From: Pseudomonas graminis | GTDB taxonomy: Bacteria > Pseudomonadota > Gammaproteobacteria > Pseudomonadales > Pseudomonadaceae | Length of the DNA stretch: 64,000 bases | NCBI RefSeq assembly: GCF_900111735.1 | Contig: NZ_FOHW01000030.1 | Coordinates: 1 to 64,000, forward strand | Direction of reading: 5' to 3' | In this document: positions 51,365 to 61,183 of the stretch, one piece after another | Position numbering within the stretch: the first letter of the stretch is position 1 | How the letters are laid out: every line of letters starts with the position of its first letter | Made by a program: the position numbers and the translations under genes | The notes under the pieces: model-generated | Seen by the model: only the letters and a program-made list of their open reading frames with translations | What the model was told of the DNA's origin: nothing | The model's database searches: none

Positions 51365-51390
51365 TGTAGTGCGACTAAAAAGGCACTACA
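51365..51390. promoter_or_regulatory. Palindromic operator candidate 2 upstream of aceA
   Basis: TGTAGTGC, 10 nt, GCACTACA: perfect 8-bp arms, the same half-sites as the palindrome at 51242 but with 10-nt spacing. It ends 6 nt before a TTGACG hexamer, so a bound repressor could block the promoter. Confidence 0.65.
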
Positions 51391-51396
51391 AAGTGT

Positions 51397-51425
51397 TTGA
51401 CGAAGCAAAATTGCCGAGGCATGAT
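51397..51425 (+). promoter_or_regulatory. Possible sigma-70 promoter of aceA
   Basis: TTGACG (51397-51402), 17 nt, CATGAT (51420-51425). The -35 is good (5/6) and the -10 moderate (4/6). It would give a leader of about 255 nt. Confidence 0.4.
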
Positions 51426-51686
51426 GGCCTCGCTCCCGCTGATCAGAGGCTGTGCAGAACGCCTCCTGATCGCGCCCGAACTCAACACGTTCGTGCCGAT
51501 TAGCGTCATTTACGCCCACAAGGCAGCTTCATCGCCTCATCATCTCGATGGCGAATAACCTGACTGAGAAAAGCATGCTCTCCGATTCAGCGAGCAGCCA
51601 TCAGTGCGCCTTGAAGAAAGACCGGCGCCGGCGAAGCAAGGAGCTTCACCTCAAGACCCACAACACCAAGCAACGAGGTTTACCCC

Positions 51687-53012
51687 ATGGCACTGACACG
51701 CGAACAACAAATTGCAGCCATCGAGAAAGACTGGGCCGAGAATCCACGCTGGAAAGGCGTAACCCGCACCTATTCCGCTGCTGACGTCGTCCGCCTGCGT
51801 GGCTCGGTTCAGCCTGAACACACGTTTGCAAAGCTGGGCGCTGACAAGCTGTGGAACCTGGTAACTCAGGGCGCCCGGCCTTCCTTCCGTCCCGACAAGG
51901 ATTTCGTCAACTGCATGGGCGCACTCACCGGTGGCCAGGCCGTGCAACAAGTCAAAGCCGGCATCCAGGCGATCTACCTGTCTGGCTGGCAAGTCGCGGC
52001 GGACAACAACTCCGCCGAATCGATGTACCCCGATCAGTCGCTGTATCCGGTGGACTCGGTGCCGACGGTGGTCAAGCGGATCAACAACTCGTTCCGCCGC
52101 GCCGACCAGATCCAGTGGAAAGCCGGCAAGAACCCGGGCGACGAAGGTTATATCGATTACTTCGCGCCGATCGTTGCCGACGCCGAAGCTGGTTTCGGCG
52201 GCGTGCTCAACGCTTATGAGCTGATGAAGAGCATGATCGAGGCAGGCGCTGCCGGCGTGCACTTCGAAGACCAACTGGCCTCGGTGAAAAAATGCGGCCA
52301 TATGGGCGGCAAGGTTCTGGTCCCCACCCAGGAAGCGGTACAGAAGCTGGTGGCCGCCCGCCTGGCGGCTGACGTTGCCGGCGTGCCGACCATTATTCTG
52401 GCGCGCACCGACGCCAACGCTGCGGACCTTCTGACGTCGGACTGCGACCCGTACGACCAGCCGTTCGTGACCGGGACCCGCACGCCGGAAGGCTTCTACA
52501 AAGTACGGGCCGGCCTGGACCAGGCGATTGCCCGCGGCCTGGCGTACGCGCCATATGCCGATCTGATCTGGTGTGAAACCGCCAAGCCGGATCTGGACGA
52601 GGCCCGTCGCTTCGCCGAGGCGATCAAACAGGAATACCCGGATCAGCTGCTGTCCTACAACTGCTCGCCTTCCTTCAACTGGAAGAAGAACCTGGACGAC
52701 GCGACTATCGCCAAATTCCAGCGCGAGCTTTCAGCCATGGGCTACAAGCATCAGTTCATTACGCTGGCAGGCATCCACAACATGTGGCACAGCATGTTCA
52801 ACCTGGCGCACGACTACGCCCGCAACGACATGACTGCCTACGTAAAACTGCAAGAACAGGAGTTCGCTGACGCCGCGAAGGGCTACACGTTCGTGGCGCA
52901 CCAGCAGGAAGTGGGCACTGGCTACTTCGATGACATGACCACGGTCATCCAGGGCGGCAAGTCTTCAGTGACCGCATTGACCGGGTCGACGGAGGAAGAA
53001 CAGTTCCATTGA
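51687..53012 (+). CDS. aceA: Isocitrate lyase
   Basis: A 441-residue isocitrate lyase, cleaving isocitrate to glyoxylate and succinate at the entry of the glyoxylate shunt. The catalytic loop KKCGHMGGK is present at about residues 203-211, as are FADAEAGFGG-like metal-site residues (ADAEAGFGG) and the late NCSPSFNW motif. It starts MALTREQQIAAIEKDW. It competes with Idh for isocitrate. Confidence 0.98.
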   Translation: MALTREQQIAAIEKDWAENPRWKGVTRTYSAADVVRLRGSVQPEHTFAKLGADKLWNLVTQGARPSFRPDKDFVNCMGALTGGQAVQQVKAGIQAIYLSGWQVAADNNSAESMYPDQSLYPVDSVPTVVKRINNSFRRADQIQWKAGKNPGDEGYIDYFAPIVADAEAGFGGVLNAYELMKSMIEAGAAGVHFEDQLASVKKCGHMGGKVLVPTQEAVQKLVAARLAADVAGVPTIILARTDANAADLLTSDCDPYDQPFVTGTRTPEGFYKVRAGLDQAIARGLAYAPYADLIWCETAKPDLDEARRFAEAIKQEYPDQLLSYNCSPSFNWKKNLDDATIAKFQRELSAMGYKHQFITLAGIHNMWHSMFNLAHDYARNDMTAYVKLQEQEFADAAKGYTFVAHQQEVGTGYFDDMTTVIQGGKSSVTALTGSTEEEQFH

Positions 53013-53064
53013 CACTGTTCGAACCGCTGGCTTCGCGGTGAACGACGGTCCTACCGAATACAGG

Positions 53065-53085
53065 AGCCGCCTTCGGGCGGCTTTC
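53065..53085 (+). terminator. Probable terminator after aceA
   Basis: AGCCGCC, loop TTCG, GGCGGCT then TTC: strong hairpin, weak U-tract. Confidence 0.75.
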
Positions 53086-53257
53086 TGCTGGCTATCCCGG
53101 AATTAACCTACGTTAACAGTCAACCATTGGCGATAGACAACTCCCATCACCTCATAAAAGTTAATTAATCAGGCAAGCAATAACCCGCTAACTTCGACCT
53201 GATAATTAATGGGAACTTCGTCACATGCCGGTGACACACCACAGACACCCTTCCAAA

Positions 53258-53272
53258 TGATATTTATTATCA
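53258..53272. promoter_or_regulatory. Fur-box candidate upstream of nuoA
   Basis: TGATATT-T-ATTATCA differs in one position from the Fur 7-1-7 motif TGATAATnATTATCA, and the symmetry extends to AAATGATA...TATCATTT (53255-53275). It lies about 255 nt upstream of nuoA in an AT-rich stretch. Confidence 0.6.
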
Positions 53273-53410
53273 TTTAAGCGCTGGCTAATTGCCCCCCTTC
53301 CCTACGACACATATTTATCCAAACTGCCTTCAACGCCCGCCCCTGCTGGGGCTACGCATGAAAACCGTGACCTATCTCATTAATCCTTCGAATAAATTTG
53401 ATGCAGAAAA

Positions 53411-53439
53411 TTTACTTGCCCTCCTTTTGCACATAAAAT
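53411..53439 (+). promoter_or_regulatory. Possible sigma-70 promoter of the nuo operon
   Basis: TTTACT (53411-53416), 17 nt, TAAAAT (53434-53439). It lies about 88 nt upstream of the nuoA start. The -10 matches 5/6 and the -35 4/6. Confidence 0.5.
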
Positions 53440-53527
53440 CCCGGGATTGATCGCACTGCGACATATCGTCACTGCTTCTACTTCTTTCAAGCCCAGAGAC
53501 CTTTGCTCTCTGTTAAGGACTGCCAGC

Positions 53528-53941
53528 ATGCCCGACTCGACAGGATTGATTGCCCACAATTGGGGCTTCGCCGTGTTTCTCCTTGGTGTCGTCGGCCTCT
53601 GCGCCTTCATGCTCGGTCTGTCCAGCCTGCTGGGCTCCAAAGCCTGGGGCCGCAGCAAAAACGAACCGTTCGAATCCGGCATGCTGCCCACCGGCGGCGC
53701 CCGTCTGCGGCTCTCGGCAAAATTCTATCTGGTCGCGATGTTGTTCGTGATTTTCGACATTGAAGCCCTCTTTCTGTACGCCTGGTCTGTGTCCGTCCGC
53801 GAAAGCGGCTGGACCGGCTTCGCCGAAGCGCTCGTTTTCATAGCAATTCTGTTGGCAGGTCTTGTCTACCTATGGCGGGTAGGGGCGCTCGATTGGGCTC
53901 CCGTTGGTCGTCGTAACCGGCAGGCGAAGCTAAAACAATGA
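53528..53941 (+). CDS. nuoA: NuoA, NADH dehydrogenase I subunit A
   Basis: A 137-residue membrane subunit of complex I with three helices and the conserved loop NEPFESGMLPTGGARLRLSAKFYL (in part) that lies near the quinone site. The start at 53528 (MPDSTGLIAHNW) follows AAGGA; the open frame continues upstream without support. It is the first gene of the nuo operon, which runs to the window end. Confidence 0.97.
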   Translation: MPDSTGLIAHNWGFAVFLLGVVGLCAFMLGLSSLLGSKAWGRSKNEPFESGMLPTGGARLRLSAKFYLVAMLFVIFDIEALFLYAWSVSVRESGWTGFAEALVFIAILLAGLVYLWRVGALDWAPVGRRNRQAKLKQ

Positions 53942-53951
53942 GGCTTTGGCA

Positions 53952-54626
53952 ATGCAATATAATCTCACCAGGATCGACCCGGATGCTCCTAACGAGCAGT
54001 ACCCCATCGGCGAACGCGAAGTCGTTTCCGATCCGTTAGAAGACCAAGTCCACAAAAACATCTACATGGGCAAGCTCGAAGACGTGCTGAACGGTGCCGT
54101 CAACTGGGGTCGCAAGAACTCCCTTTGGCCGTACAACTTCGGTCTGTCGTGCTGCTATGTGGAAATGACCACCGCCTTCACGGCGCCCCATGACATCGCG
54201 CGCTTCGGCGCCGAAGTGATCCGGGCATCGCCGCGTCAGGCGGATTTCATGGTGATCGCCGGCACACCGTTTCTGAAGATGGCCCCGATCATCCAGCGTC
54301 TCTACGAGCAGATGCTGGAGCCCAAGTGGGTGATCTCCATGGGCGCCTGTGCCAACTCCGGTGGCATGTACGACATCTATTCCGTGGTTCAGGGCGTGGA
54401 TAAATTCCTCCCTGTGGATGTTTACGTGCCCGGCTGCCCGCCCCGTCCAGAGGCGTTTCTGCAAGGCTTGATGCTGCTGCAGGAATCCATTGGCCAGGAG
54501 CGTCGTCCCCTTTCCTGGGTCGTCGGTGACCAGGGCGTTTATCGCGCCGAGATGCCGTCGCAGAAGGAACAGCGCCGCGAACAACGTATTGCGGTGACCA
54601 ACCTGCGCAGCCCCGACGAAGTCTGA
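53952..54626 (+). CDS. nuoB: NuoB, NADH dehydrogenase I subunit B
   Basis: A 224-residue subunit carrying cluster N2, the last Fe-S centre before quinone. The four cysteine ligands are seen in GLSCCYVEM, GACANSGG and PGCPPRPE. The ATG at 53952 is preferred to an in-frame TTG two codons earlier. It is 10 nt downstream of nuoA. Confidence 0.98.
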   Translation: MQYNLTRIDPDAPNEQYPIGEREVVSDPLEDQVHKNIYMGKLEDVLNGAVNWGRKNSLWPYNFGLSCCYVEMTTAFTAPHDIARFGAEVIRASPRQADFMVIAGTPFLKMAPIIQRLYEQMLEPKWVISMGACANSGGMYDIYSVVQGVDKFLPVDVYVPGCPPRPEAFLQGLMLLQESIGQERRPLSWVVGDQGVYRAEMPSQKEQRREQRIAVTNLRSPDEV

Positions 54627-54700
54627 TCCAGTTTTTCTTTTACAAAAAGAAGCCTGAACCTGGGTTCATTCTGTACGTTGACCGATAGCGATCGAGACCT

Positions 54701-56482
54701 ATGACTGCAGACACCGCTCTGTACATCCCGCCTCACAAGGCTGACGACCAAGAAGTCGTCGTTGAACTCCATAACCGTTTTGGCGCTGAAGCCTTCAGCG
54801 CCCAGTCCACCGTCACTGGCATGCCTGTGCTGTGGGTGCAACGTGCGCGGCTGATTGAAATCCTGACCTTCCTGCGTCAGATGCCCAAGCCGTACGTGAT
54901 GCTTTACGACCTGCACGGCGTCGACGAACGCCTGCGTACCAAGCGCCGCGGTTTGCCGGATGCCGACTTCACCGTGTTCTATCACCTGATTTCGATAGAA
55001 CGTAACAGCGACGTGATGCTCAAGGTCGCGCTGTCAGAAAGTGACCTGAGCATGCCGACCGTCACCGGCATCTGGCCGAACGCCAACTGGTACGAGCGTG
55101 AAGTCTGGGACATGTTCGGGATCGACTTCCCGGGCCACCCGCACCTGACCCGCATCATGATGCCGCCCACCTGGGAAGGTCACCCGCTGCGCAAGGACTT
55201 CCCGGCACGTGCCACCGAGTTCGACCCGTACAGCCTGACTCTCGCCAAGCAGCAGCTGGAAGAGGAAGCCGCGCGTTTCCGGCCGGAAGACTGGGGCATG
55301 AAGCGTTCCGGCACCAACGAGGACTACATGTTCCTCAACCTGGGCCCGAACCACCCTTCGGCCCACGGTGCGTTCCGCATCATCCTGCAGCTGGACGGCG
55401 AAGAGATCGTCGACTGCGTGCCGGACATCGGTTACCACCACCGTGGCGCCGAGAAAATGGCCGAGCGCCAGTCCTGGCACAGCTACATTCCGTACACCGA
55501 CCGCATCGATTACCTCGGCGGCGTGATGAACAACCTACCTTACGTGCTCTCGGTCGAGAAACTGGCCGGCATCACCGTACCGGATCGGGTCAACGTCATT
55601 CGCATCATGATGTCCGAGTTCTTCCGCATCACCAGCCACCTGCTGTTCCTGGGGACCTACATCCAGGACGTGGGCGCCATGACCCCGGTGTTCTTCACGT
55701 TCACTGACCGTCAGCGCGCCTACACCGTGATCGAAGCCGTCACCGGTTTCCGTCTGCACCCGGCCTGGTTCCGCATCGGCGGTGTCGCCCACGACCTGCC
55801 GCGCGGGTGGGAAAAACTGGTCAAGGACTTCATCGACTGGATGCCCAAGCGTCTGGACGAGTACACCAAGGCAGCGCTGCAGAACAGCATCCTCAAAGGT
55901 CGTACCGTCGGCGTTGCCGCGTACAACACCAAAGAAGCGCTGGAATGGGGCGTCACCGGGCCCAGCCTGCGCGCGACCGGTCTGGACTTCGACCTGCGCA
56001 AGGCGCGTCCGTATTCGGGTTACGAGAACTTCGAATTCGAAGTGCCCCTGGCCCACGACGGCGACGCCTACGATCGCTGCATCGTGCGCGTCGAAGAGAT
56101 GCGCCAGAGCCTGAAGATCATCGAGCAGTGCATGCGCAACATGCCGGCCGGCCCGTACAAGGCGGATCACCCGCTGACCACGCCGCCGCCGAAAGAACGC
56201 ACCCTGCAGCACATCGAAACCCTGATCACGCACTTCCTGCAGGTTTCGTGGGGCCCGGTCATGCCGGCCAACGAATCCTTCCAGATGATCGAGGCGACCA
56301 AGGGCATCAACAGTTATTACCTGACGAGCGACGGCGGCACCATGAGCTACCGTACCCGGATTCGCACCCCAAGCTACCCGCACCTGCAGCAGATCCCTTC
56401 GGTGATCAAGGGCAGCATGGTCGCGGACTTGATTGCGTACCTGGGTAGTATCGATTTCGTTATGGCCGACGTGGACCGCTAA
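54701..56482 (+). CDS. nuoC: NuoCD, fused NADH dehydrogenase I subunits C and D
   Basis: A 593-residue natural fusion of NuoC (about 1-185) and NuoD (about 210-593), the normal form in Pseudomonas and E. coli. The C part has WYEREVWDMFGIDFPGHPHL; the D part begins MFLNLGPNHPSAHG and contains the quinone-site His and Tyr region, with DIGYHHRGAEKMAE. It forms the connecting module of the hydrophilic arm. Confidence 0.98.
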   Translation: MTADTALYIPPHKADDQEVVVELHNRFGAEAFSAQSTVTGMPVLWVQRARLIEILTFLRQMPKPYVMLYDLHGVDERLRTKRRGLPDADFTVFYHLISIERNSDVMLKVALSESDLSMPTVTGIWPNANWYEREVWDMFGIDFPGHPHLTRIMMPPTWEGHPLRKDFPARATEFDPYSLTLAKQQLEEEAARFRPEDWGMKRSGTNEDYMFLNLGPNHPSAHGAFRIILQLDGEEIVDCVPDIGYHHRGAEKMAERQSWHSYIPYTDRIDYLGGVMNNLPYVLSVEKLAGITVPDRVNVIRIMMSEFFRITSHLLFLGTYIQDVGAMTPVFFTFTDRQRAYTVIEAVTGFRLHPAWFRIGGVAHDLPRGWEKLVKDFIDWMPKRLDEYTKAALQNSILKGRTVGVAAYNTKEALEWGVTGPSLRATGLDFDLRKARPYSGYENFEFEVPLAHDGDAYDRCIVRVEEMRQSLKIIEQCMRNMPAGPYKADHPLTTPPPKERTLQHIETLITHFLQVSWGPVMPANESFQMIEATKGINSYYLTSDGGTMSYRTRIRTPSYPHLQQIPSVIKGSMVADLIAYLGSIDFVMADVDR

Positions 56483-56484
56483 GC

Positions 56485-56982
56485 ATGAACAGCACGCTTA
56501 TCCAGACAGACCGTTTCGCCCTGAGCGAATCCGAGCGCTCGGCCATCGAGCACGAAATGCATCACTACGAGGACCCGCGCGCGGCGTCCATCGAAGCCCT
56601 GAAAATCGTCCAGAAGGAACGCGGCTGGGTGCCGGACGGCGCCATCTATGCCATCGGCGAAGTGCTGGGCATCCCCGCCAGCGACGTTGAAGGCGTGGCG
56701 ACGTTCTATAGCCAGATCTTCCGTCAGCCGGTGGGCCGCCACATCATTCGCGTCTGCAACAGCATGGTCTGCTTCATCGCCGGTCACGAAGACATCGTTG
56801 GCGAGATTCAGAGCAAGCTGGGCATCGGCCTGGGTCAGACCACCGCCGACGGCCGCTTCACGCTGCTGCCGGCCTGCTGCCTGGGCAACTGTGACAAGGC
56901 GCCGGCGGTCATGATCGACGACGATACTTTCGGCAATCTGCAGCCTGCGGGCGTCGCCCCGCTGCTGGAGGGTTACGTATGA
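56485..56982 (+). CDS. nuoE: NuoE, NADH dehydrogenase I subunit E
   Basis: A 165-residue thioredoxin-like subunit with the [2Fe-2S] cluster N1a. The four cysteine ligands lie in CNSMVCF and PACCLGNCDKAPAV. It starts 2 nt after nuoCD and overlaps the nuoF start by 4 nt. Confidence 0.98.
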   Translation: MNSTLIQTDRFALSESERSAIEHEMHHYEDPRAASIEALKIVQKERGWVPDGAIYAIGEVLGIPASDVEGVATFYSQIFRQPVGRHIIRVCNSMVCFIAGHEDIVGEIQSKLGIGLGQTTADGRFTLLPACCLGNCDKAPAVMIDDDTFGNLQPAGVAPLLEGYV

Positions 56983-58337
56983 CCATCACTTCCTTCGGCC
57001 CCGCCAACCTGATCGCCCGCGCCCCGGAAACCCATCCGCTGACCTGGCGTCTGCGCGATGACGGCGAGCCGGTGTGGCTCGATGAATATCAGAAGAAAGA
57101 CGGCTACGCAGCGGCGCGCAAAGCGTTCGCCACGCAGTCGCCCGATGAAATCGTCCAGGCCGTTAAAGACTCCGGTCTCAAAGGCCGAGGCGGCGCAGGC
57201 TTTCCCACGGGCGTGAAGTGGGGGCTGATGCCCAAAGACGAATCCATGAACATCCGTTACCTGCTGTGTAACGCCGATGAAATGGAGCCGAATACCTGGA
57301 AGGACCGCATGCTGATGGAGCAACTGCCCCATCTGCTCATCGAAGGCATGCTGATCAGTGCTCGCGCCCTGAAGGCCTACCGCGGTTACATCTTCCTGCG
57401 CGGCGAATACGTGACGGCCGCCAGGCATCTGAACCGTGCCGTGGCTGAAGCCAAGGCCGCAGGCCTGCTGGGCAAGAATATCCTCGGCACCGGTTTTGAT
57501 TTCGAGCTGATCGTGCACACCGGCGCCGGGCGCTACATCTGCGGTGAAGAAACCGCGCTGATCAACTCCCTGGAAGGCCGTCGCGCCAACCCGCGTTCCA
57601 AGCCGCCCTTCCCTGCCGCCGTTGGTGTGTGGGGCAAGCCGACCTGCGTGAACAACGTCGAGACCCTGTGCAACGTGCCGGCCATCGTTAACAACGGCAA
57701 CGATTGGTACAAAGCCATCGCGCGTCCGGGCAGCGAAGACATGGGCACCAAGATCATGGGCTTCTCCGGCAAGGTGAAGAACCCGGGCCTGTGGGAATTG
57801 CCATTCGGCTTGCCAGCACGCGAGTTGTTCGAAGACTACGCGGGCGGCATGCGTGACGGCTTCAAGCTCAAGTGCTGGCAACCAGGTGGGGCAGGCACAG
57901 GCTTCCTGCTTCCCGAACATCTGGATTGCCAGTTCTATGCAGGCGGTGTCGCCAAGGTGGGCACGCGGATGGGCACCGGCATGGCGATGGCGGTTGACGA
58001 CAAGGTCAACATGGTCTCGCTGATGCGCAACCTGGAAGAGTTCTTCTCCCAGGAATCGTGCGGCTTCTGCACACCGTGCCGCGACGGCTTGCCGTGGAGC
58101 GTGAAAATCCTGCGTTCCATCGAAAAAGGCGAGGGTCAACCCGGCGATATCGAGACGCTGCTGGGCCTGGTTAACTTCCTCGGCCCTGGCAAGACGTTCT
58201 GTGCTCACGCACCGGGCGCCGTGGAACCGCTGGGCGCCGCGATCAAGTATTTCCGGTCTGAGTTCGAAGCAGGTATCGCCCCGGCACGTCCGGGCAGCCT
58301 GACTCAAGTCAGCAGCCCGACGGTGGTTGGCGCATAA
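56979..58337 (+). CDS. nuoF: NuoF, NADH dehydrogenase I subunit F
   Basis: A 452-residue subunit binding NADH, FMN and cluster N3. NADH/FMN loop GRGGAGFPTGVKWG lies near residue 70, and the [4Fe-4S] ligands in ESCGFCTPCRDGLPW with a distant Cys in GKTFCAHAPGA. It accepts hydride from NADH and feeds electrons through NuoE and NuoG. Confidence 0.98.
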   Translation: MTITSFGPANLIARAPETHPLTWRLRDDGEPVWLDEYQKKDGYAAARKAFATQSPDEIVQAVKDSGLKGRGGAGFPTGVKWGLMPKDESMNIRYLLCNADEMEPNTWKDRMLMEQLPHLLIEGMLISARALKAYRGYIFLRGEYVTAARHLNRAVAEAKAAGLLGKNILGTGFDFELIVHTGAGRYICGEETALINSLEGRRANPRSKPPFPAAVGVWGKPTCVNNVETLCNVPAIVNNGNDWYKAIARPGSEDMGTKIMGFSGKVKNPGLWELPFGLPARELFEDYAGGMRDGFKLKCWQPGGAGTGFLLPEHLDCQFYAGGVAKVGTRMGTGMAMAVDDKVNMVSLMRNLEEFFSQESCGFCTPCRDGLPWSVKILRSIEKGEGQPGDIETLLGLVNFLGPGKTFCAHAPGAVEPLGAAIKYFRSEFEAGIAPARPGSLTQVSSPTVVGA

Positions 58338-58471
58338 CACGATAAACGGTTGGTGGCCCACAAGGCCGCCTCCCCTGCATCCGACGACGCCGCGAGGCTG
58401 TTTGAGTCGGATGGCACCGAGATTCCATTAGCCACGCCCGCTGACACCGGGCCAACGAAGAACTTTGAACC

Positions 58472-61183
58472 ATGGCCACTATCCACGTAGACGGCAAAGC
58501 GCTCGAAGTCGATGGCGCAGACAACCTGTTACAGGCATGTCTGTCGCTGGGCCTCGACATCCCTTATTTCTGCTGGCATCCGGCACTTGGCAGTGTTGGC
58601 GCCTGTCGCCAGTGCGCGGTCAAGCAGTACACCGACGAGAACGACACCCGTGGTCGCATCGTCATGTCCTGCATGACACCCGCCACTGACAACACCTGGA
58701 TCTCCATCGAAGACGATGAATCCAAGGCGTTTCGCGCCAGTGTCGTCGAATGGCTGATGACCAACCACCCGCACGACTGCCCGGTCTGCGAGGAAGGCGG
58801 TCACTGTCATTTGCAGGACATGACGGTGATGACCGGCCACAACGAGCGCCGCTATCGCTTTACCAAACGCACCCACCAGAATCAGGAACTGGGGCCGTTC
58901 ATCGCACACGAGATGAACCGCTGCATCGCCTGCTATCGCTGCGTGCGTTTCTATAAAGACTACGCCGGCGGTACTGACCTCGGCGTGTTCGGCGCCCACG
59001 ACAACGTGTACTTCGGTCGCGTTGAAGACGGCACCCTGGAAAGCGAGTTCTCCGGCAACCTCACCGAGGTCTGCCCGACCGGTGTGTTCACCGACAAGAC
59101 CCACTCCGAGCGCTACAACCGGAAATGGGACATGCAGTTTTCGCCGAGCATCTGCCACGGTTGCTCAAGCGGCTGCAACATCAGCCCGGGCGAGCGTTAT
59201 GGTGAAATCCGCCGTATCGAGAACCGCTACAACGGTTCGGTGAACCAGTACTTCCTCTGCGACCGTGGCCGTTTCGGTTATGGCTACGTCAACCGCACCG
59301 ACCGTCCACGCCAGCCGTTGGCCGAAGGCATCAAGCTGGGCCTCGACGCTGCGCTGGATAAAGCGGCTGACCTGCTGCGCGGACGCAACATCGTCGGCAT
59401 CGGTTCGCCACGCGCCAGCCTGGAAAGCAACTTCGCCCTGCGCGAGCTGGTCGGTGCCGAGCACTTCTACTCGGGCATCGAAGCCGGTGAGCTGGAGCGT
59501 CTGCGCCTGATCGCTCAGGTATTGAAAGACAGCCCGCTGCCAATCCCGACCCTGCGTGAGGTCGAAGAGCACGATGCCGTGTTCATCCTCGGCGAAGACG
59601 TTACCCAGACCGCTGCGCGCATGGCCCTCGGCCTGCGTCAGTCGGTGAAAAACAAAGCCGAAGACATGGCCGCTGCGATGAAAGTCCAGCCATGGCTCGA
59701 CGCTGCGGTGAAGAACATCGGCCAGCACGAGATGAACCCGCTGTTCATCGCCAGCCTGACCGACACCCGCCTCGACGATATCGCCGAAGAATGCGTGCAC
59801 GCTGCGCCCGATGATCTGGCGCGCATCGGTTTCGCCGTGGCCCACGCCATCGACCCGAGTGCCCCGGCCGTTGTCGGTCTGGACAGCGAAGCGCTGGCGC
59901 TGGCCGAGCGCATTGCTGCCGCTCTGCTCGAAGCCAAACGCCCGCTGATCGTGTCCGGCGCCTCGCTGGGCTCGAACGCGCTGATCGAAGCGGCGGCGAA
60001 CATCGCCAAGGCCTTGAAGCTGCGTGACAAGCAGGGTTCGCTGAGCCTGATCGTGCCGGAAGCCAACAGCATGGGCTTGACCCTGTTTGGTGGCGACTCG
60101 GTCGACGCTGCGCTGCAGGCCGTGATTTCGGGCCAGGCCGACGCCATCGTCGTGCTGGAAAACGATCTGTTCACCCGCGTTGACGCTGCCACGGTCGAGG
60201 CTGCACTGAAGGCCGCGAAAGTGGTGATCGTTGCCGATCATCAGAAGACCGCGACCACCGACCGCGCGCATCTGGTGCTGCCGGCCGCAAGCTTCGCCGA
60301 AGGCGACGGTACGCTGGTCAGCCAGGAAGGCCGCGCCCAGCGCTTCTTCCAGGTGTTCGACCCCACGTATCTGGACGCGAGCATTCTGGTTCACGAAGGC
60401 TGGCGCTGGCTGCATGCCCTGCGCGCCACCCTGTTGAATCAGCCGGTTGACTGGACTCAGCTTGACCACGTCACCGCTGCCTGCGCTGCGAGCAATCCGC
60501 AACTGGCCGGCATTGTCGGTGCCGCGCCGTCTGCTGCGTTCCGCATCAAGGGCCTGAAACTGGCTCGCGAACCGCTGCGTTATAGCGGCCGGACCGCCAT
60601 GCGCGCCAACATCAGCGTGCACGAACCGCGTATGCCGCAGGACATCGACACCGCGTTCGCGTTCTCGATGGAAGGTTATTCGGGCTCTGCCGAACCGCGT
60701 TCTCAGGTGCCATTTGCCTGGTCGCCGGGCTGGAACTCGCCACAAGCGTGGAACAAGTTTCAGGACGAAGTCGGCGGTCACTTGCGTGCTGGCGATCCAG
60801 GCGTACGCCTGATCGAAAGCAGCGGCGACAGGCTGGGCTGGTTCGCCAACGTGCCGCGTGCCTTCTCCCCTGCACAAGGGACCTGGCAGGTTGTGCCGTT
60901 CTATCACCTGTTCGGCAGCGAAGAAACCTCCTCCAAAGCCGCGCCGGTTCAAGAGCGTATTCCCCAGGCCTATGTTGCGCTGGCCAAGTCCGAAGCGGAC
61001 CGTCTGGGTGTCAACGAAGGCGCCTTGCTCAGCCTGAGTGTTGCCGGCCAGACCCTGCGTCTGCCGCTGCGCATCAGCGAGGAACTGGGCGCAGGCCTGG
61101 TGGCGCTGCCGTCCGGTCTGGCCGGTATTCCTCCGGCGCTGTTCGGCAAAACCGTTGATGCCGTGCAGGAGGCCGCTCAATGA
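58472..61183 (+). CDS. nuoG: NuoG, NADH dehydrogenase I subunit G
   Basis: A 903-residue Fe-S subunit. The N-terminal ferredoxin domain holds N1b (CWHPALGSVGACRQCAVKQY), then N5 and N4 motifs (CPVCEEGGHCHLQD, CIACYRCVRFYKD, CHGCSSGCNISPG with distal Cys for N7), and a long molybdopterin-oxidoreductase-like domain without cofactor. A 134-nt gap separates it from nuoF, longer than other gaps in the operon. It overlaps nuoH by 4 nt. Confidence 0.97.
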   Translation: MATIHVDGKALEVDGADNLLQACLSLGLDIPYFCWHPALGSVGACRQCAVKQYTDENDTRGRIVMSCMTPATDNTWISIEDDESKAFRASVVEWLMTNHPHDCPVCEEGGHCHLQDMTVMTGHNERRYRFTKRTHQNQELGPFIAHEMNRCIACYRCVRFYKDYAGGTDLGVFGAHDNVYFGRVEDGTLESEFSGNLTEVCPTGVFTDKTHSERYNRKWDMQFSPSICHGCSSGCNISPGERYGEIRRIENRYNGSVNQYFLCDRGRFGYGYVNRTDRPRQPLAEGIKLGLDAALDKAADLLRGRNIVGIGSPRASLESNFALRELVGAEHFYSGIEAGELERLRLIAQVLKDSPLPIPTLREVEEHDAVFILGEDVTQTAARMALGLRQSVKNKAEDMAAAMKVQPWLDAAVKNIGQHEMNPLFIASLTDTRLDDIAEECVHAAPDDLARIGFAVAHAIDPSAPAVVGLDSEALALAERIAAALLEAKRPLIVSGASLGSNALIEAAANIAKALKLRDKQGSLSLIVPEANSMGLTLFGGDSVDAALQAVISGQADAIVVLENDLFTRVDAATVEAALKAAKVVIVADHQKTATTDRAHLVLPAASFAEGDGTLVSQEGRAQRFFQVFDPTYLDASILVHEGWRWLHALRATLLNQPVDWTQLDHVTAACAASNPQLAGIVGAAPSAAFRIKGLKLAREPLRYSGRTAMRANISVHEPRMPQDIDTAFAFSMEGYSGSAEPRSQVPFAWSPGWNSPQAWNKFQDEVGGHLRAGDPGVRLIESSGDRLGWFANVPRAFSPAQGTWQVVPFYHLFGSEETSSKAAPVQERIPQAYVALAKSEADRLGVNEGALLSLSVAGQTLRLPLRISEELGAGLVALPSGLAGIPPALFGKTVDAVQEAAQ

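Larger units (their letters stand above)
51134..51686. other. Regulatory region upstream of aceA
   Basis: No gene is supported in this 553-nt gap. It contains two TGTAGTGC palindromes (51242-51267 and 51365-51390) and a promoter-like pair next to the second. The aceA ribosome site (CGAGG) lies at its end. Confidence 0.7.
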
